Assembly (NCBI GenBank): GCA_964535825.1
Contig: CAZHUC010000001.1
Location: 186,001-250,000, forward strand
Length of the DNA: 64,000 bases
DNA from: CAZAQK01 sp964535825
GTDB lineage: Bacteria; Pseudomonadota; Alphaproteobacteria; Rickettsiales; SXRF01
Reading direction: 5' to 3'
The notes beneath the pieces are model-generated. The model was not told the DNA's origin, searched no databases, and saw only the letters and a program-made list of their open reading frames with translations. How positions within the stretch are numbered: position 1 is the stretch's first letter; each line of letters begins with the position of its first letter. Positions 52,624 through 61,121 of the stretch are shown piece by piece. The position numbers and the translations under genes were made by a program.

Positions 52624-55600
52624 ATGGCATCAATCATTCTAAGTGCGGCTGGCTCTGCAGCTGGCAGCGCTACCGGCATACCTTTTGCGAACGTGATCGG
52701 TAGCCAGATCGGACGAGCGATCGGCGGCACGATAGATAATAAACTTTCCGGGGCTTCCGGCAAACATACCCATCGTAATGGGCCAAGGCTTGCAGATCTT
52801 GGAGTGCAGACCTCAACCTATGGTAACATGATACCTGTCGTGTACGGCACGGTGAGGATCGGTGGCAATATCATCTGGTCGCGCCCTATCAAAGAACTTG
52901 CGACCACTACTACCACATCATCCAGTGCCGGAGGCGGTAAGGGGGGTGGGGGTAAGGTCACACAATCATCTACCACCTATAGCTACAGTATAACTATGGC
53001 GGTGGGTATATGTGAAGGGCCGGTCGATGAAGTGCTGCGCATCTGGGCGGATGCCATGCAGCTTGACCTGTCACAATATACCCTGCGTATCTATCGTGGT
53101 GATGAGGAGCAATTACCAGACAGCTTGATACAATCGTTCGATGGAACATCCAATACACCGGCCTATCGCGGCCTTGCGTATGTGGTGTTTGAGGATTTTC
53201 CGCTCGAAGATTTTGGTAATCGCATACCCAACTTTACATTTGAGGTGCAGAGAAAAGCCCAATATCCGGATTTTGATGATCAGTTGCTGGAAGAAACCAT
53301 CAAAGGCATCACCATTATTCCGGGTGCTGGTGAATTCGTATATGATACCCAGGTAGAGTATAAGATACCAGGTGGCGATTTTGGTGCAGGCTGGCAGCAG
53401 CAGGGTGAACAAACCGCCATTAACATGCATAATCCCAATGGTATCGCTAATGCGGAGCTGGCGCTGGACCAGCTGGAACGCACCTGCCCGAATGTGGAAT
53501 GGGTATCGGTGGTCGTGAGTTGGTTCGGCGACAGCCTTGATGCTGGCGATTGTATCATTGAGCCAGGAGTGGAATATCAAACCGGAGCGATCACCTCGCC
53601 GGATACATGGCAGGTGGGCAGTTATACACGCAGTACAGCGCGTCAGATCACTCTTATCAATGGTTCACCGCAATATGGCGGCACTCCTGATGACAGCGGC
53701 TTGATACGCTATCTCGATGAACTCAAGGATCGTGGATATAATATTATGTTCTATCCCATGATATTCATGGATACGGAAGGCAAGCCATGGCGTGGTGATA
53801 TTACCGGTACAGCCGCGGAAGTGGCCGATTTCTTTACCAAGACAAATGGGTACAACGACTTCATCACGCATTACGCCAATCTTGTGGATGGCAAGGTGGA
53901 TGCGTTCGTTATCGGCTCTGAATTAAAAGGCCTCACTAAAGTAACTGATACCCCCGGGGTCTATCCGGCGGTGGATGAACTGGTGAGCCTCGCTGCTACG
54001 GTAAAAACTATTCTTGGCAGTGGTGTGAAGGTGACCTATGCGGCGGATTGGTCAGAATATCATCATACCGATGGTGGTTGGTATAATCTAGACCCACTCT
54101 GGGCCTCTGATGATATTGATATGATCGGTATTGATGCGTATTTCCCGATCTCGGATGCCCCGCAAGGCAGGTATGATATTCAGGCCATCATGGATGGCTG
54201 GACCGAAGGTGAGGGATATGATTTTTATTATTCCGACCCTGAGCGCACCACGCAGGCAGCACTTTCTGCGCCGTATGCATGGAAGAATATCGCATGGTTC
54301 TGGGAGAATACCCACACCAACCCCGATACCAGTGTAACCGACTGGATACCGGTATCAAAACCTATCTGGTTCACGGAGTATGGATTTCCCAGTGTCGACG
54401 GCGCAACCAACCAGCCCAACGTGTTCTTTGACCCGAATAGCGTTTCAAGTGCGCTACCTTACCACTCAAAAGGCCGCGTGGACTTCCGCGCGCAACGCAC
54501 AGGGCTTATGGCCACCGAGATGAAATGGCAGGATTCAGACATGGTTGAGCGCATGTTCATCTGGACATGGGATGCACGGCCATATCCATATTGGCCGGAT
54601 CTGACCAGCGTGTGGTCGGATGGTGCAGCATGGAAGACCGGCCACTGGGTGCAGGGAAAGCTGGGCATCTCCAGCCTTGCGGCCATACTGGTTGATCTGT
54701 GTACACGGGCTGGTCTGACAGAGGCTGACCTCAGCGTATCGCAGGTGACCGATCAGGTGGAGGGGTATGTCATCAACAACCAGATAACTATCCGTAATGC
54801 GGTTGAGATACTCCAGCAGGGGTATTTCTTTGATACGGTCGAATCTGACGGGATATTAAAGTTCGTAAACCGTGGTGGCACGGTAAATGTGGAGATTCCG
54901 GAGAATGACCTTGTGCCATCAGGCAATGCAGATAACAGCAATATCTTCGAGATAAGCAGGACACAGGAAGTTGATCTGCCGAAGCGAGTGAATGTGGTCT
55001 ATATCAACCGGCTATATAATTATCAGAATGCCACGCAATATTCGCAGCGCGAGATGACAGAAAGCCGGCAGATACTGACACTCGATATGCCGATAGTATT
55101 TGCCGATCAGGTGGCAAAGACCATCGCGGATGTTACCCTGTTTACCGAGTGGGTGTCGCGTACGAAGTACAGTTTTGACCTGCCAACTCGTTATATCGAT
55201 ATTGAACCCGCTGATGTGCTGGCGGTCACCGTATCAGGTGTCACGCACCGCATGCGTGTGATCTCGGTGCATATGAAAAGCCATGGACTGATTACTATAA
55301 GTGCGGTTGCCGATGATGTCTCAACGTATGATTTCTATACATCGCCGGGGCAGGGTGCAACGCAGACCGCAGGCAATAACGCCATCCCGGCAACCGAGCT
55401 GGAGATACTGGATCTGCCTGCTTTCCCGGGCAATGATGCCGATAAAGGCATTCTTCGTTATGCCGGGGTGGGGGTATCTGCCGGATGGAATGGCGCGGCT
55501 GTGTACCGTTCTGATGATGGCGGCGGAAGCTATAACAGGATTACTGATATTCCCGCGCCTTCCGTCATAGGCACGGCACAGGATGTATTAGCGACAGGTA

Positions 55601-56307
55601 CATGCCATGTATTCGATGAGGAAAATACAGTAACGGTCAGTCTGTTTGGCACAGGGGAGCTGCAAAGTATTACCGAGCTTGCTATGCTTAATGGCGCAAA
55701 TGCCGCTGTGCTTGGCAATGAGATATTACAATTCAAAACAGCAACGCTTATTGAGCCGGGCAAATATACCCTTAGCTATTTGCTGCGTGGCAGGCTGGGT
55801 ACGGAATGGGCCGTGGGAACACATGCGGTTTCAGAGCGCTTCGTGCTTCTGGATGGCAGTATCACGAGCCAGATCGTTGCAAATAGCCTGATTGGCCTTT
55901 CGCGGAGTTATAAGCCTGTATCGTTCGGTAGTACGCTTTCAGCAGCTGTTGCAGAGGATTTTACTTACGGTGGTGTGGCACTGAAACCTTATTCGCCCGT
56001 ACATGTAGCAGGTAGCAGGGATGGTTCTGGTAACTTAAGTATCAGTTGGGTGCGGCGCACACGTTTGGGTGGCCATTGGCAGGATTCTGTGGATGTGCCT
56101 CTTTCTGAAGCGTCTGAGGCCTATGAGGTGGATATAATGAATGGTGGAAGTGTAGTGCGTACCATCAGCGCCACAATACAAAGCTGCGATTACAGCGCAA
56201 CCGATCAAACCACAGATTTCGGCAGCCCACAGGCAACTGTAACAGTGCGCGTATACCAGTTATCTGCAATGGTGGGGCGGGGGTATAAGGCAGAGGCTAA
56301 TATTTAG
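52624..56307 (+). CDS. GTA host-specificity 'megatron' with TIM barrel (RcGTA g15-like)
   Basis: 1227 residues. The N-terminus has a Gly/Ser-rich segment typical of tail-associated proteins. Residues about 355-560 form the GTA TIM-barrel glycosidase-like domain (YLDELKDRGYNIMFYPMIFMDT; GYNDFITHYANLV; VIGSELKGLT; DMIGIDAYFP). A phage-tail_3 region and fibronectin-like C-terminal modules follow (SHVAGSRDGSGNLSISWVRR-like). It is the baseplate needle and receptor-contact protein. Overlaps the PH/SHOCT gene by four bases in opposite orientation. Confidence 0.93.
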   Translation: MASIILSAAGSAAGSATGIPFANVIGSQIGRAIGGTIDNKLSGASGKHTHRNGPRLADLGVQTSTYGNMIPVVYGTVRIGGNIIWSRPIKELATTTTTSSSAGGGKGGGGKVTQSSTTYSYSITMAVGICEGPVDEVLRIWADAMQLDLSQYTLRIYRGDEEQLPDSLIQSFDGTSNTPAYRGLAYVVFEDFPLEDFGNRIPNFTFEVQRKAQYPDFDDQLLEETIKGITIIPGAGEFVYDTQVEYKIPGGDFGAGWQQQGEQTAINMHNPNGIANAELALDQLERTCPNVEWVSVVVSWFGDSLDAGDCIIEPGVEYQTGAITSPDTWQVGSYTRSTARQITLINGSPQYGGTPDDSGLIRYLDELKDRGYNIMFYPMIFMDTEGKPWRGDITGTAAEVADFFTKTNGYNDFITHYANLVDGKVDAFVIGSELKGLTKVTDTPGVYPAVDELVSLAATVKTILGSGVKVTYAADWSEYHHTDGGWYNLDPLWASDDIDMIGIDAYFPISDAPQGRYDIQAIMDGWTEGEGYDFYYSDPERTTQAALSAPYAWKNIAWFWENTHTNPDTSVTDWIPVSKPIWFTEYGFPSVDGATNQPNVFFDPNSVSSALPYHSKGRVDFRAQRTGLMATEMKWQDSDMVERMFIWTWDARPYPYWPDLTSVWSDGAAWKTGHWVQGKLGISSLAAILVDLCTRAGLTEADLSVSQVTDQVEGYVINNQITIRNAVEILQQGYFFDTVESDGILKFVNRGGTVNVEIPENDLVPSGNADNSNIFEISRTQEVDLPKRVNVVYINRLYNYQNATQYSQREMTESRQILTLDMPIVFADQVAKTIADVTLFTEWVSRTKYSFDLPTRYIDIEPADVLAVTVSGVTHRMRVISVHMKSHGLITISAVADDVSTYDFYTSPGQGATQTAGNNAIPATELEILDLPAFPGNDADKGILRYAGVGVSAGWNGAAVYRSDDGGGSYNRITDIPAPSVIGTAQDVLATGTCHVFDEENTVTVSLFGTGELQSITELAMLNGANAAVLGNEILQFKTATLIEPGKYTLSYLLRGRLGTEWAVGTHAVSERFVLLDGSITSQIVANSLIGLSRSYKPVSFGSTLSAAVAEDFTYGGVALKPYSPVHVAGSRDGSGNLSISWVRRTRLGGHWQDSVDVPLSEASEAYEVDIMNGGSVVRTISATIQSCDYSATDQTTDFGSPQATVTVRVYQLSAMVGRGYKAEANI

Positions 56308-56843
56308 CCCAGCAGCCTGCGCTTTTGCGTTTGGAATTCTTCTTCGGTCAAGTGACCACGCTCTTTCAGCTCCGCAAGTTTTGCCAGCTGTGAGGCGACA
56401 TCCAGTGGTGCAGCGGTTGTGGGTGCTGGCTGGTTGATCTGGGCCATATTCTTGCGATGGGCATACATGGCTTCCTGTGTAGCGCGTACGAACGGGATGA
56501 TGGAGGATTTCATCACCATGCTGATGGTGAAGGATGATGCGCCGTCCCATACGCTGATAGAGCCGAATGCGATGGTAAATGCGTGGTCGATGGATTGGAT
56601 ACGGTCAAGTGGCAGCTGGATCTGGCGCATGCCAAAGAACATGCCGCAATTGAGGAATATCAGTCGACGCGTGGTGCATACGGCCAGCCATGTGGCACTG
56701 TTCATATAACCAGAGGTAACGGCACGGATATCCTCATCCTCATCAAGGATGCTGGGGAGCGTGCGGATCTCCTTGTTCGTCCAGAAGATATAGCTGTGTT
56801 TGTATTGTTCGACCTGGCGTTTGACCTCGGAGAGTGAAGGCAT
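56304..56843 (-). CDS. PH-domain (YokE-like) protein with C-terminal SHOCT
   Basis: 179 residues. Residues 30-125 resemble bacterial PH domains (MNSATWLAVCTTRRLIFLNCGMFFGMRQIQLPLDRIQSIDHAF). The C-terminus DVASQLAKLAELKERGHLTEEEFQTQKRRLL is a SHOCT motif, common in phage and membrane-associated bacterial proteins. Convergent with the megatron gene by four bases. Function unknown; reverse-strand position suggests independent control. Confidence 0.85.
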   Translation of the reverse strand: MPSLSEVKRQVEQYKHSYIFWTNKEIRTLPSILDEDEDIRAVTSGYMNSATWLAVCTTRRLIFLNCGMFFGMRQIQLPLDRIQSIDHAFTIAFGSISVWDGASSFTISMVMKSSIIPFVRATQEAMYAHRKNMAQINQPAPTTAAPLDVASQLAKLAELKERGHLTEEEFQTQKRRLLG

Positions 56844-56924
56844 GGCAAGTTCCTCATTAGTTTTGCCGCAGTCTAATGCAGGCAGCCGCGTGAATAAAGC
56901 AATTTTACAATTTCAGGAGTAATT

Positions 56925-57782
56925 ATGGCAACAACGACACATATCGGTATGACGCTGGTGGAGCAATCGCAGTCGCAAAAAGAGGTGACGGTGAATCAGG
57001 CGCTCACTCGTATCGACGCATTCATAAATAACGGTGCAAAAAGCCGTACAACAAGCACTCCTCCGGGTTCACCTACGAGTGGTGATATATATATCATACC
57101 CGTTAGCGCTACCGGTGACTGGACAGGGCAGGATGGCAAACTAGCCTATTACGACCAGAGCTGGAAATTCATCATACCTAATGAAGGTTCTACTCTTTGG
57201 GTGAATGACGAGAATGTAGCGTACATATATGATGGCAGCAGCTGGATGGCTTCAGTAGGAGTAGCCAAGAAAACACTGTGGATACCGGCAGCTAATATGC
57301 GCCCTTCTATTACCAACGGATGTAGCGCGCTGGCACAGGTGGAAATTGCCGCCGGCCAACCCGACATGGTTACGCTTGGTTTTGACCCCTCCACCGAGCA
57401 ATATGCGCAATTCTCAATTGCCTTCCGCAAGGGTTGGGATGAAGGCACGGTGACAGCCGTGTTTTATTGGAGTCATCCAGCTACCGCCACAAACTTCACA
57501 ACGGTGTGGGGTATTCAAGGCGTCGCATGTAGTAATAGTGATGCCATGGGTGTTTCATTCGGTACGGCACAAACTGTCACAGATAGCGGTAATACAACGA
57601 ACGATATTTATATATCGGCAGAAACCTCAAGCATAACCATCGGCGGAACACCCACGGTTGGTGATATTTGTTTCTTCCGTGTGTATCGCAAGGCCGCAGA
57701 TGCAGCAGACAATCTGGCAGTTAGCGCACGCCTGCATGGGATTAAATTGTTTTACACTGTAAATAGCTACAGCGATGCATAG
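56925..57782 (+). CDS. DUF2793 family protein
   Basis: 285 residues. MATTTHIGMTLVEQSQSQKEVTVNQALTRIDAFI and 'TPPGSPTSGDIYIIPVSATGDWTGQDGKLAYYDQSWKFI' are DUF2793 hallmarks; the C-terminal 150 residues are beta-rich and may be a tail-fibre or lectin-type module. CAGGAG precedes the ATG. Such genes follow the megatron in many alphaproteobacterial GTA and prophage clusters. Confidence 0.9.
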   Translation: MATTTHIGMTLVEQSQSQKEVTVNQALTRIDAFINNGAKSRTTSTPPGSPTSGDIYIIPVSATGDWTGQDGKLAYYDQSWKFIIPNEGSTLWVNDENVAYIYDGSSWMASVGVAKKTLWIPAANMRPSITNGCSALAQVEIAAGQPDMVTLGFDPSTEQYAQFSIAFRKGWDEGTVTAVFYWSHPATATNFTTVWGIQGVACSNSDAMGVSFGTAQTVTDSGNTTNDIYISAETSSITIGGTPTVGDICFFRVYRKAADAADNLAVSARLHGIKLFYTVNSYSDA

Positions 57783-57786
57783 GGTC

Positions 57787-58053
57787 ATGAAGAAGCATAA
57801 TCAGGAATGGGCGCTGGATAAACGTGTGCCGATCGCTGTGGTAATGATGATCTTGATGCAGGTGGTAGGAATGTTCGTGTGGGCCGTATCACTGGAAGCG
57901 CGTGTGGAGCATGTGGAGAGACAGGGTACAGGTAATGCAAGCCACAGTGAAAAACTTGCGCGCATCGAAGAGCGTCTTGAATATATGAAGCAGGATACCG
58001 ATGCCATTAAACGCCAGCTTGGCTTCATCACCAATCGTCTGATCGGAAAATAG
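57787..58053 (+). CDS. Small membrane protein with coiled coil, holin or XhlA-like
   Basis: 88 residues from ATG 57787 after AGGG; the frame also opens 12 bases earlier. One membrane helix (VPIAVVMMILMQVVGMFVWAVSL) followed by a coiled coil (SEKLARIEERLEYMKQDTDAIKRQLGFI). This size and topology, directly before a lysozyme gene, fit a holin or a spanin-like lysis helper. No specific family confirmed. Confidence 0.65.
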   Translation: MKKHNQEWALDKRVPIAVVMMILMQVVGMFVWAVSLEARVEHVERQGTGNASHSEKLARIEERLEYMKQDTDAIKRQLGFITNRLIGK

Positions 58054-58066
58054 GCGCATATCTATT

Positions 58067-58525
58067 ATGAGAACTTTATCGGAGCAGGGCTATGCCCTGA
58101 TCATGCGGCATGAGGGTTTTTCCCCCATTCCTTATATATGCCCGGCCGGGCTTTCCACCATAGGTTACGGGCATGTCATACTCGAGGGGGAGGCCTTCCC
58201 AAAGGCCGGAATATCACCGGAAATGGCAAAAAATCTATTAAAACAGGATGTTAGAAGGGTTGAGTGGGCCGTAAACCGGTTCGTAGCGGTGGAAATGAGC
58301 CAAAACCAGTTCGATGCGCTGGTTTCTTTTGCCTATAATATAGGCAACAAGGCCTTTGAAAGGTCTACCTTATTAAGATGCCTCAATCAGGGGCTTTATG
58401 AGAAAGTGCCCAAAGAACTGGGAAAATGGGTGTTTTCACGCGGAAAACGGCTTTCCGGGCTGGTAAAACGCAGGGCAGAAGAGGCCAAGCTGTTCAGTAC
58501 TAAGCGGGAATTCACAGAATTGTAA
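58067..58525 (+). CDS. GH24 phage lysozyme (endolysin)
   Basis: 152 residues. Cuts the peptidoglycan beta-1,4 bond to release particles. The catalytic triad region is RHEGFSPIPYICPAGLSTIGYGH: Glu16, Cys25 where most have Asp, and Thr31, the E-8-C-5-T variant known for some phage lysozymes. No signal peptide, so it needs the preceding holin-like protein or another route out. Confidence 0.92.
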   Translation: MRTLSEQGYALIMRHEGFSPIPYICPAGLSTIGYGHVILEGEAFPKAGISPEMAKNLLKQDVRRVEWAVNRFVAVEMSQNQFDALVSFAYNIGNKAFERSTLLRCLNQGLYEKVPKELGKWVFSRGKRLSGLVKRRAEEAKLFSTKREFTEL

Positions 58526-58591
58526 TATAACTTTCGGGGTTTTCAGGTATATTAGGCATATCTAATGATTTAACACCTAATGGGGCTTATT

Positions 58592-59521
58592 ATGGCTGAC
58601 GTCGGATCACTTTTAGACCTGCTTAAAGACAACGAACATTTCAAAGCTGTGAAAGCTGCTTTGGGTGTAAAAGATGATATGAAGGATCTGGAAGGCAGTG
58701 CTGCAAATTATCAGACGCATAAACCAGGGGAGTCTCTCAAAGGGAAATTGGATAGCATTGAAGCGAAGCATGCTGAATTAAAAAATGCAGAAAAGGCTCT
58801 TGAGAAAGCAGAAGCAGCGGCGAAACCAGCGCATGAAGCTAGCATAAAGAAATTAAAAGAGACATTGCATGATGCTGCTGGCCATGCGCATGCCGAACTT
58901 GATGATCTGGTAACCAACACGAACAAACTGTCTGAGAAAGCTAAAGAGCATGTTGCCGATCTTGAAGAAAAAATTGGCAAGTTAAGTGGAAAAAACGCCG
59001 ATGAAGCAGCTAAAACATTGGCTGAGGAAAAAGCAAAACTTGATAAGCTCCTCAATAAAAGCAGTGAAGTGGAAAAAACTGCCCGTCCTAAAATTAAGGA
59101 AATGACGGGTCGTGAAGCTCATGATGCCAAACTGCAGGTAAACACGAGCAATTTCACATCCACCGCTGCCAAAGTTGGTAAAGACGGCAAGCGCATTGCG
59201 CTTGGCGAAACCAAATGGAATGAGCTCGGCAAATACGGCAAATTCAAAGAAGCAACGCTTCAGGCCTGGAGTCATGGCGGTATCATGCGCAGGACCGGCG
59301 CAGTAGCCGGTACGGGTGTGGGTGCTATCATCGTGGGCAAGGGGTTGAAGAATCTTGGTCGCTTTGTGGGCATGGCATCACCTGAACAGGATGAAACCGG
59401 TAAAGACATTCCGGCAGACGTTGGCACACTGGTGAAATCAGTGGCCCAGCTTGCGGGTGGTGGTGCGGTTGCATACTTCGCATTGACGGCTGGCGGCAAA
59501 GGCCACGCGCTCAGTAAATAA
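58592..59521 (+). CDS. Unrecognised coiled-coil protein (cargo 5)
   Basis: 309 residues from the ATG at 58592 (after GGGG); the frame also runs from 58580. Residues 50-170 are a long Lys/Glu/Ala coiled coil (KAELKNAEKALEKAEAAAKPAHEAS-type heptads). A Gly-rich hydrophobic stretch (AVAGTGVGAIIVGKGLKN and AQLAGGGAVAYFALTAGG) sits near the C-terminus. A TATATT-like -10 is upstream. No family recognised. Confidence 0.7.
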   Translation: MADVGSLLDLLKDNEHFKAVKAALGVKDDMKDLEGSAANYQTHKPGESLKGKLDSIEAKHAELKNAEKALEKAEAAAKPAHEASIKKLKETLHDAAGHAHAELDDLVTNTNKLSEKAKEHVADLEEKIGKLSGKNADEAAKTLAEEKAKLDKLLNKSSEVEKTARPKIKEMTGREAHDAKLQVNTSNFTSTAAKVGKDGKRIALGETKWNELGKYGKFKEATLQAWSHGGIMRRTGAVAGTGVGAIIVGKGLKNLGRFVGMASPEQDETGKDIPADVGTLVKSVAQLAGGGAVAYFALTAGGKGHALSK

Positions 59522-59561
59522 GTAATAATAAACTAAACTATAACATAGAGGGGAACGACTT

Positions 59562-60074
59562 ATGGCGGATGAAGCTGCACGTCTTGAAACTAAAACTCAG
59601 GAACAATCACAACGTAATTCGGTAGCTGAGCGCGTTGCTCAGTTGATCGCGCTGGCTGATGCTGCGCGCTCTTCCGGTAACCCTATCGATCTGGCGGCTG
59701 TACAGCAGACGCTTGGTAGCGAAGCGATGCTGGATGCTGCGGTGGGTATGATGCAGGGCTTTGTTCAGGGTGATCTCGATAACCAGACAGTGCAGGCAGC
59801 TCTGACTGCAGCGCTTTCCCAGCAGAAACTTATCGAAGATGCGAAAACACAAGGCATCATTACCGATGCACAGGCTAGCCAGTTGAGCGGCCTTGCGGTG
59901 GCAGAAGCGAAAGCCTCTATCCCTGCTAAATCTGAAGAAGTAAAAGCAGAAGCACCAGCAGAGCATGTAGATCAGGTGGCTTCAAAACGTGATGAACTGA
60001 AAGCTGCGATAAAACCAGATGAGATCGCGGCACAGCGCGCCGAGCAAGCTGGAAAAGCTCGTGGCGTAGCGTAA
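59562..60074 (+). CDS. Ala-rich helical protein (cargo 6)
   Basis: 170 residues, not recognised. Ala/Gln/Glu-rich and helical, with a very low aromatic content. AGAGGGGA precedes the ATG. Two stretches, ERVAQLIALADAARSSGN and DNQTVQAALTAALSQQKLIEDA, resemble packed helices; the C-terminus is Ala/Glu-rich. Could be an assembly helper for its neighbours, but no evidence beyond position. Confidence 0.65.
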   Translation: MADEAARLETKTQEQSQRNSVAERVAQLIALADAARSSGNPIDLAAVQQTLGSEAMLDAAVGMMQGFVQGDLDNQTVQAALTAALSQQKLIEDAKTQGIITDAQASQLSGLAVAEAKASIPAKSEEVKAEAPAEHVDQVASKRDELKAAIKPDEIAAQRAEQAGKARGVA

Positions 60075-60078
60075 TATA

Positions 60079-60100
60079 GATTCCTGCTTTCGCCGGAATC
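60079..60100. repeat. Short palindromic element
   Basis: GATTCCTGC-TTTC-GCCGGAATC, an imperfect hairpin that shares GATTCCTG with the element at 8109. It lies just before a stronger terminator. Confidence 0.5.
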
Positions 60101-60116
60101 ATGAGTAAGGTAAAAT

Positions 60117-60142
60117 CCCCCGCGTAGCCCGCGGGGGTTTTT
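60117..60142 (+). terminator. Intrinsic terminator
   Basis: CCCCCGCG pairs with CGCGGGGG around TAGCC and is followed by TTTTT. It separates cargo 6 from the ParB-like gene, whose start lies 16 bases downstream of the T-run. Confidence 0.9.
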
Positions 60143-60157
60143 GTAAGGAAAGAAATA

Positions 60158-61027
60158 ATGGCAGCAGCTGCAGACATTAGTGGGGGAACATTCCACAATG
60201 TTGTCGATGCCGGTAAGGCATGGCAGGCGCTTTCTGGCCTTAATGTTGAGCAGCTCGTTCCTTCCATCGTCAAAAGATTTGAAGCATCTGACCATTCCGG
60301 CCAGATCATACAATTCGATCCTGAATCTATCCAGACCGATCCGGCAACGTATCAGTTCCGTTCCGGTGGTGATAAGCACAGTGGTGTTACCAAAAAAGGC
60401 AGATACGAAGCAAAGAAATGGGATGCTGTGTTGCACGGCGATCCAATATTAGTTCATGAGAGATTAGATGGTAGTGTATTCGTAGCCGATGGTCATCATC
60501 GGTTGGATTTGGCAAAGCGTACGAATGCAGAGGGCACAGGCCCGGGAAAGATCAGTGCTATTGTTCTGCGCGAGGCGGATGGATACACACCGGAAGATGT
60601 ACGCGTCGTCGCAGCGTATAAGAACATGCAGCATGGCCACACAGATGTGGTGGATGCCGCAAAGGTTTTCAAGGAAGCTGCGTCTGGCCGCGTGCATAAA
60701 GAACTCTTGCCGCAACTTCAGTTGGACAAAGGTGATCTTACGTTATCTTTCAGGCTTTCTAAACTTTCTGATAAAGCACTTGAGAAAGTAGCCGGTGGCG
60801 AGATACCTGCTGACGTCGCCGCGCGCGTGGCAGATAAAGTGGCTGACCCTGTGCGGCAGGAAGCAGTGATGAACCATGTTCAGCACGCGCTGCAGAACGC
60901 AGAGGCGCTGCATTACGCTGTGATGCATGTTGACTATCCACCGGCACAGGTGACCACACAGCAAAATTTTGCCAACAGGATCGCTGGTAAAAGATTACAA
61001 TCTCGTGAAGGTGGCTTAAGTAGATGA
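60158..61027 (+). CDS. ParB/DdrB-like domain protein (cargo 7)
   Basis: 289 residues. The stretch HGDPILVHERLDGSVFVADGHHRL (DGHHR at 111-115) with the following AIVLREADGYT and a later AYKNMQHGH is the ParB-like nuclease/ATPase motif as found in the DdrB-type domains of phage 'polyvalent' proteins. The C-terminal half is helical and not recognised. AAGGA precedes the ATG. It is the clearest functional clue among the cargo genes; whether it binds CTP, DNA or neither is unknown. Confidence 0.65.
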   Translation: MAAAADISGGTFHNVVDAGKAWQALSGLNVEQLVPSIVKRFEASDHSGQIIQFDPESIQTDPATYQFRSGGDKHSGVTKKGRYEAKKWDAVLHGDPILVHERLDGSVFVADGHHRLDLAKRTNAEGTGPGKISAIVLREADGYTPEDVRVVAAYKNMQHGHTDVVDAAKVFKEAASGRVHKELLPQLQLDKGDLTLSFRLSKLSDKALEKVAGGEIPADVAARVADKVADPVRQEAVMNHVQHALQNAEALHYAVMHVDYPPAQVTTQQNFANRIAGKRLQSREGGLSR

Positions 61028-61121
61028 AATATCAATATTAATTTAAGGGTGATATTATTGATATTTTTACCTATTTACTTTAGGATATTGCAAATAAACA
61101 AGAATTTCAAAGAAGGTGCGT

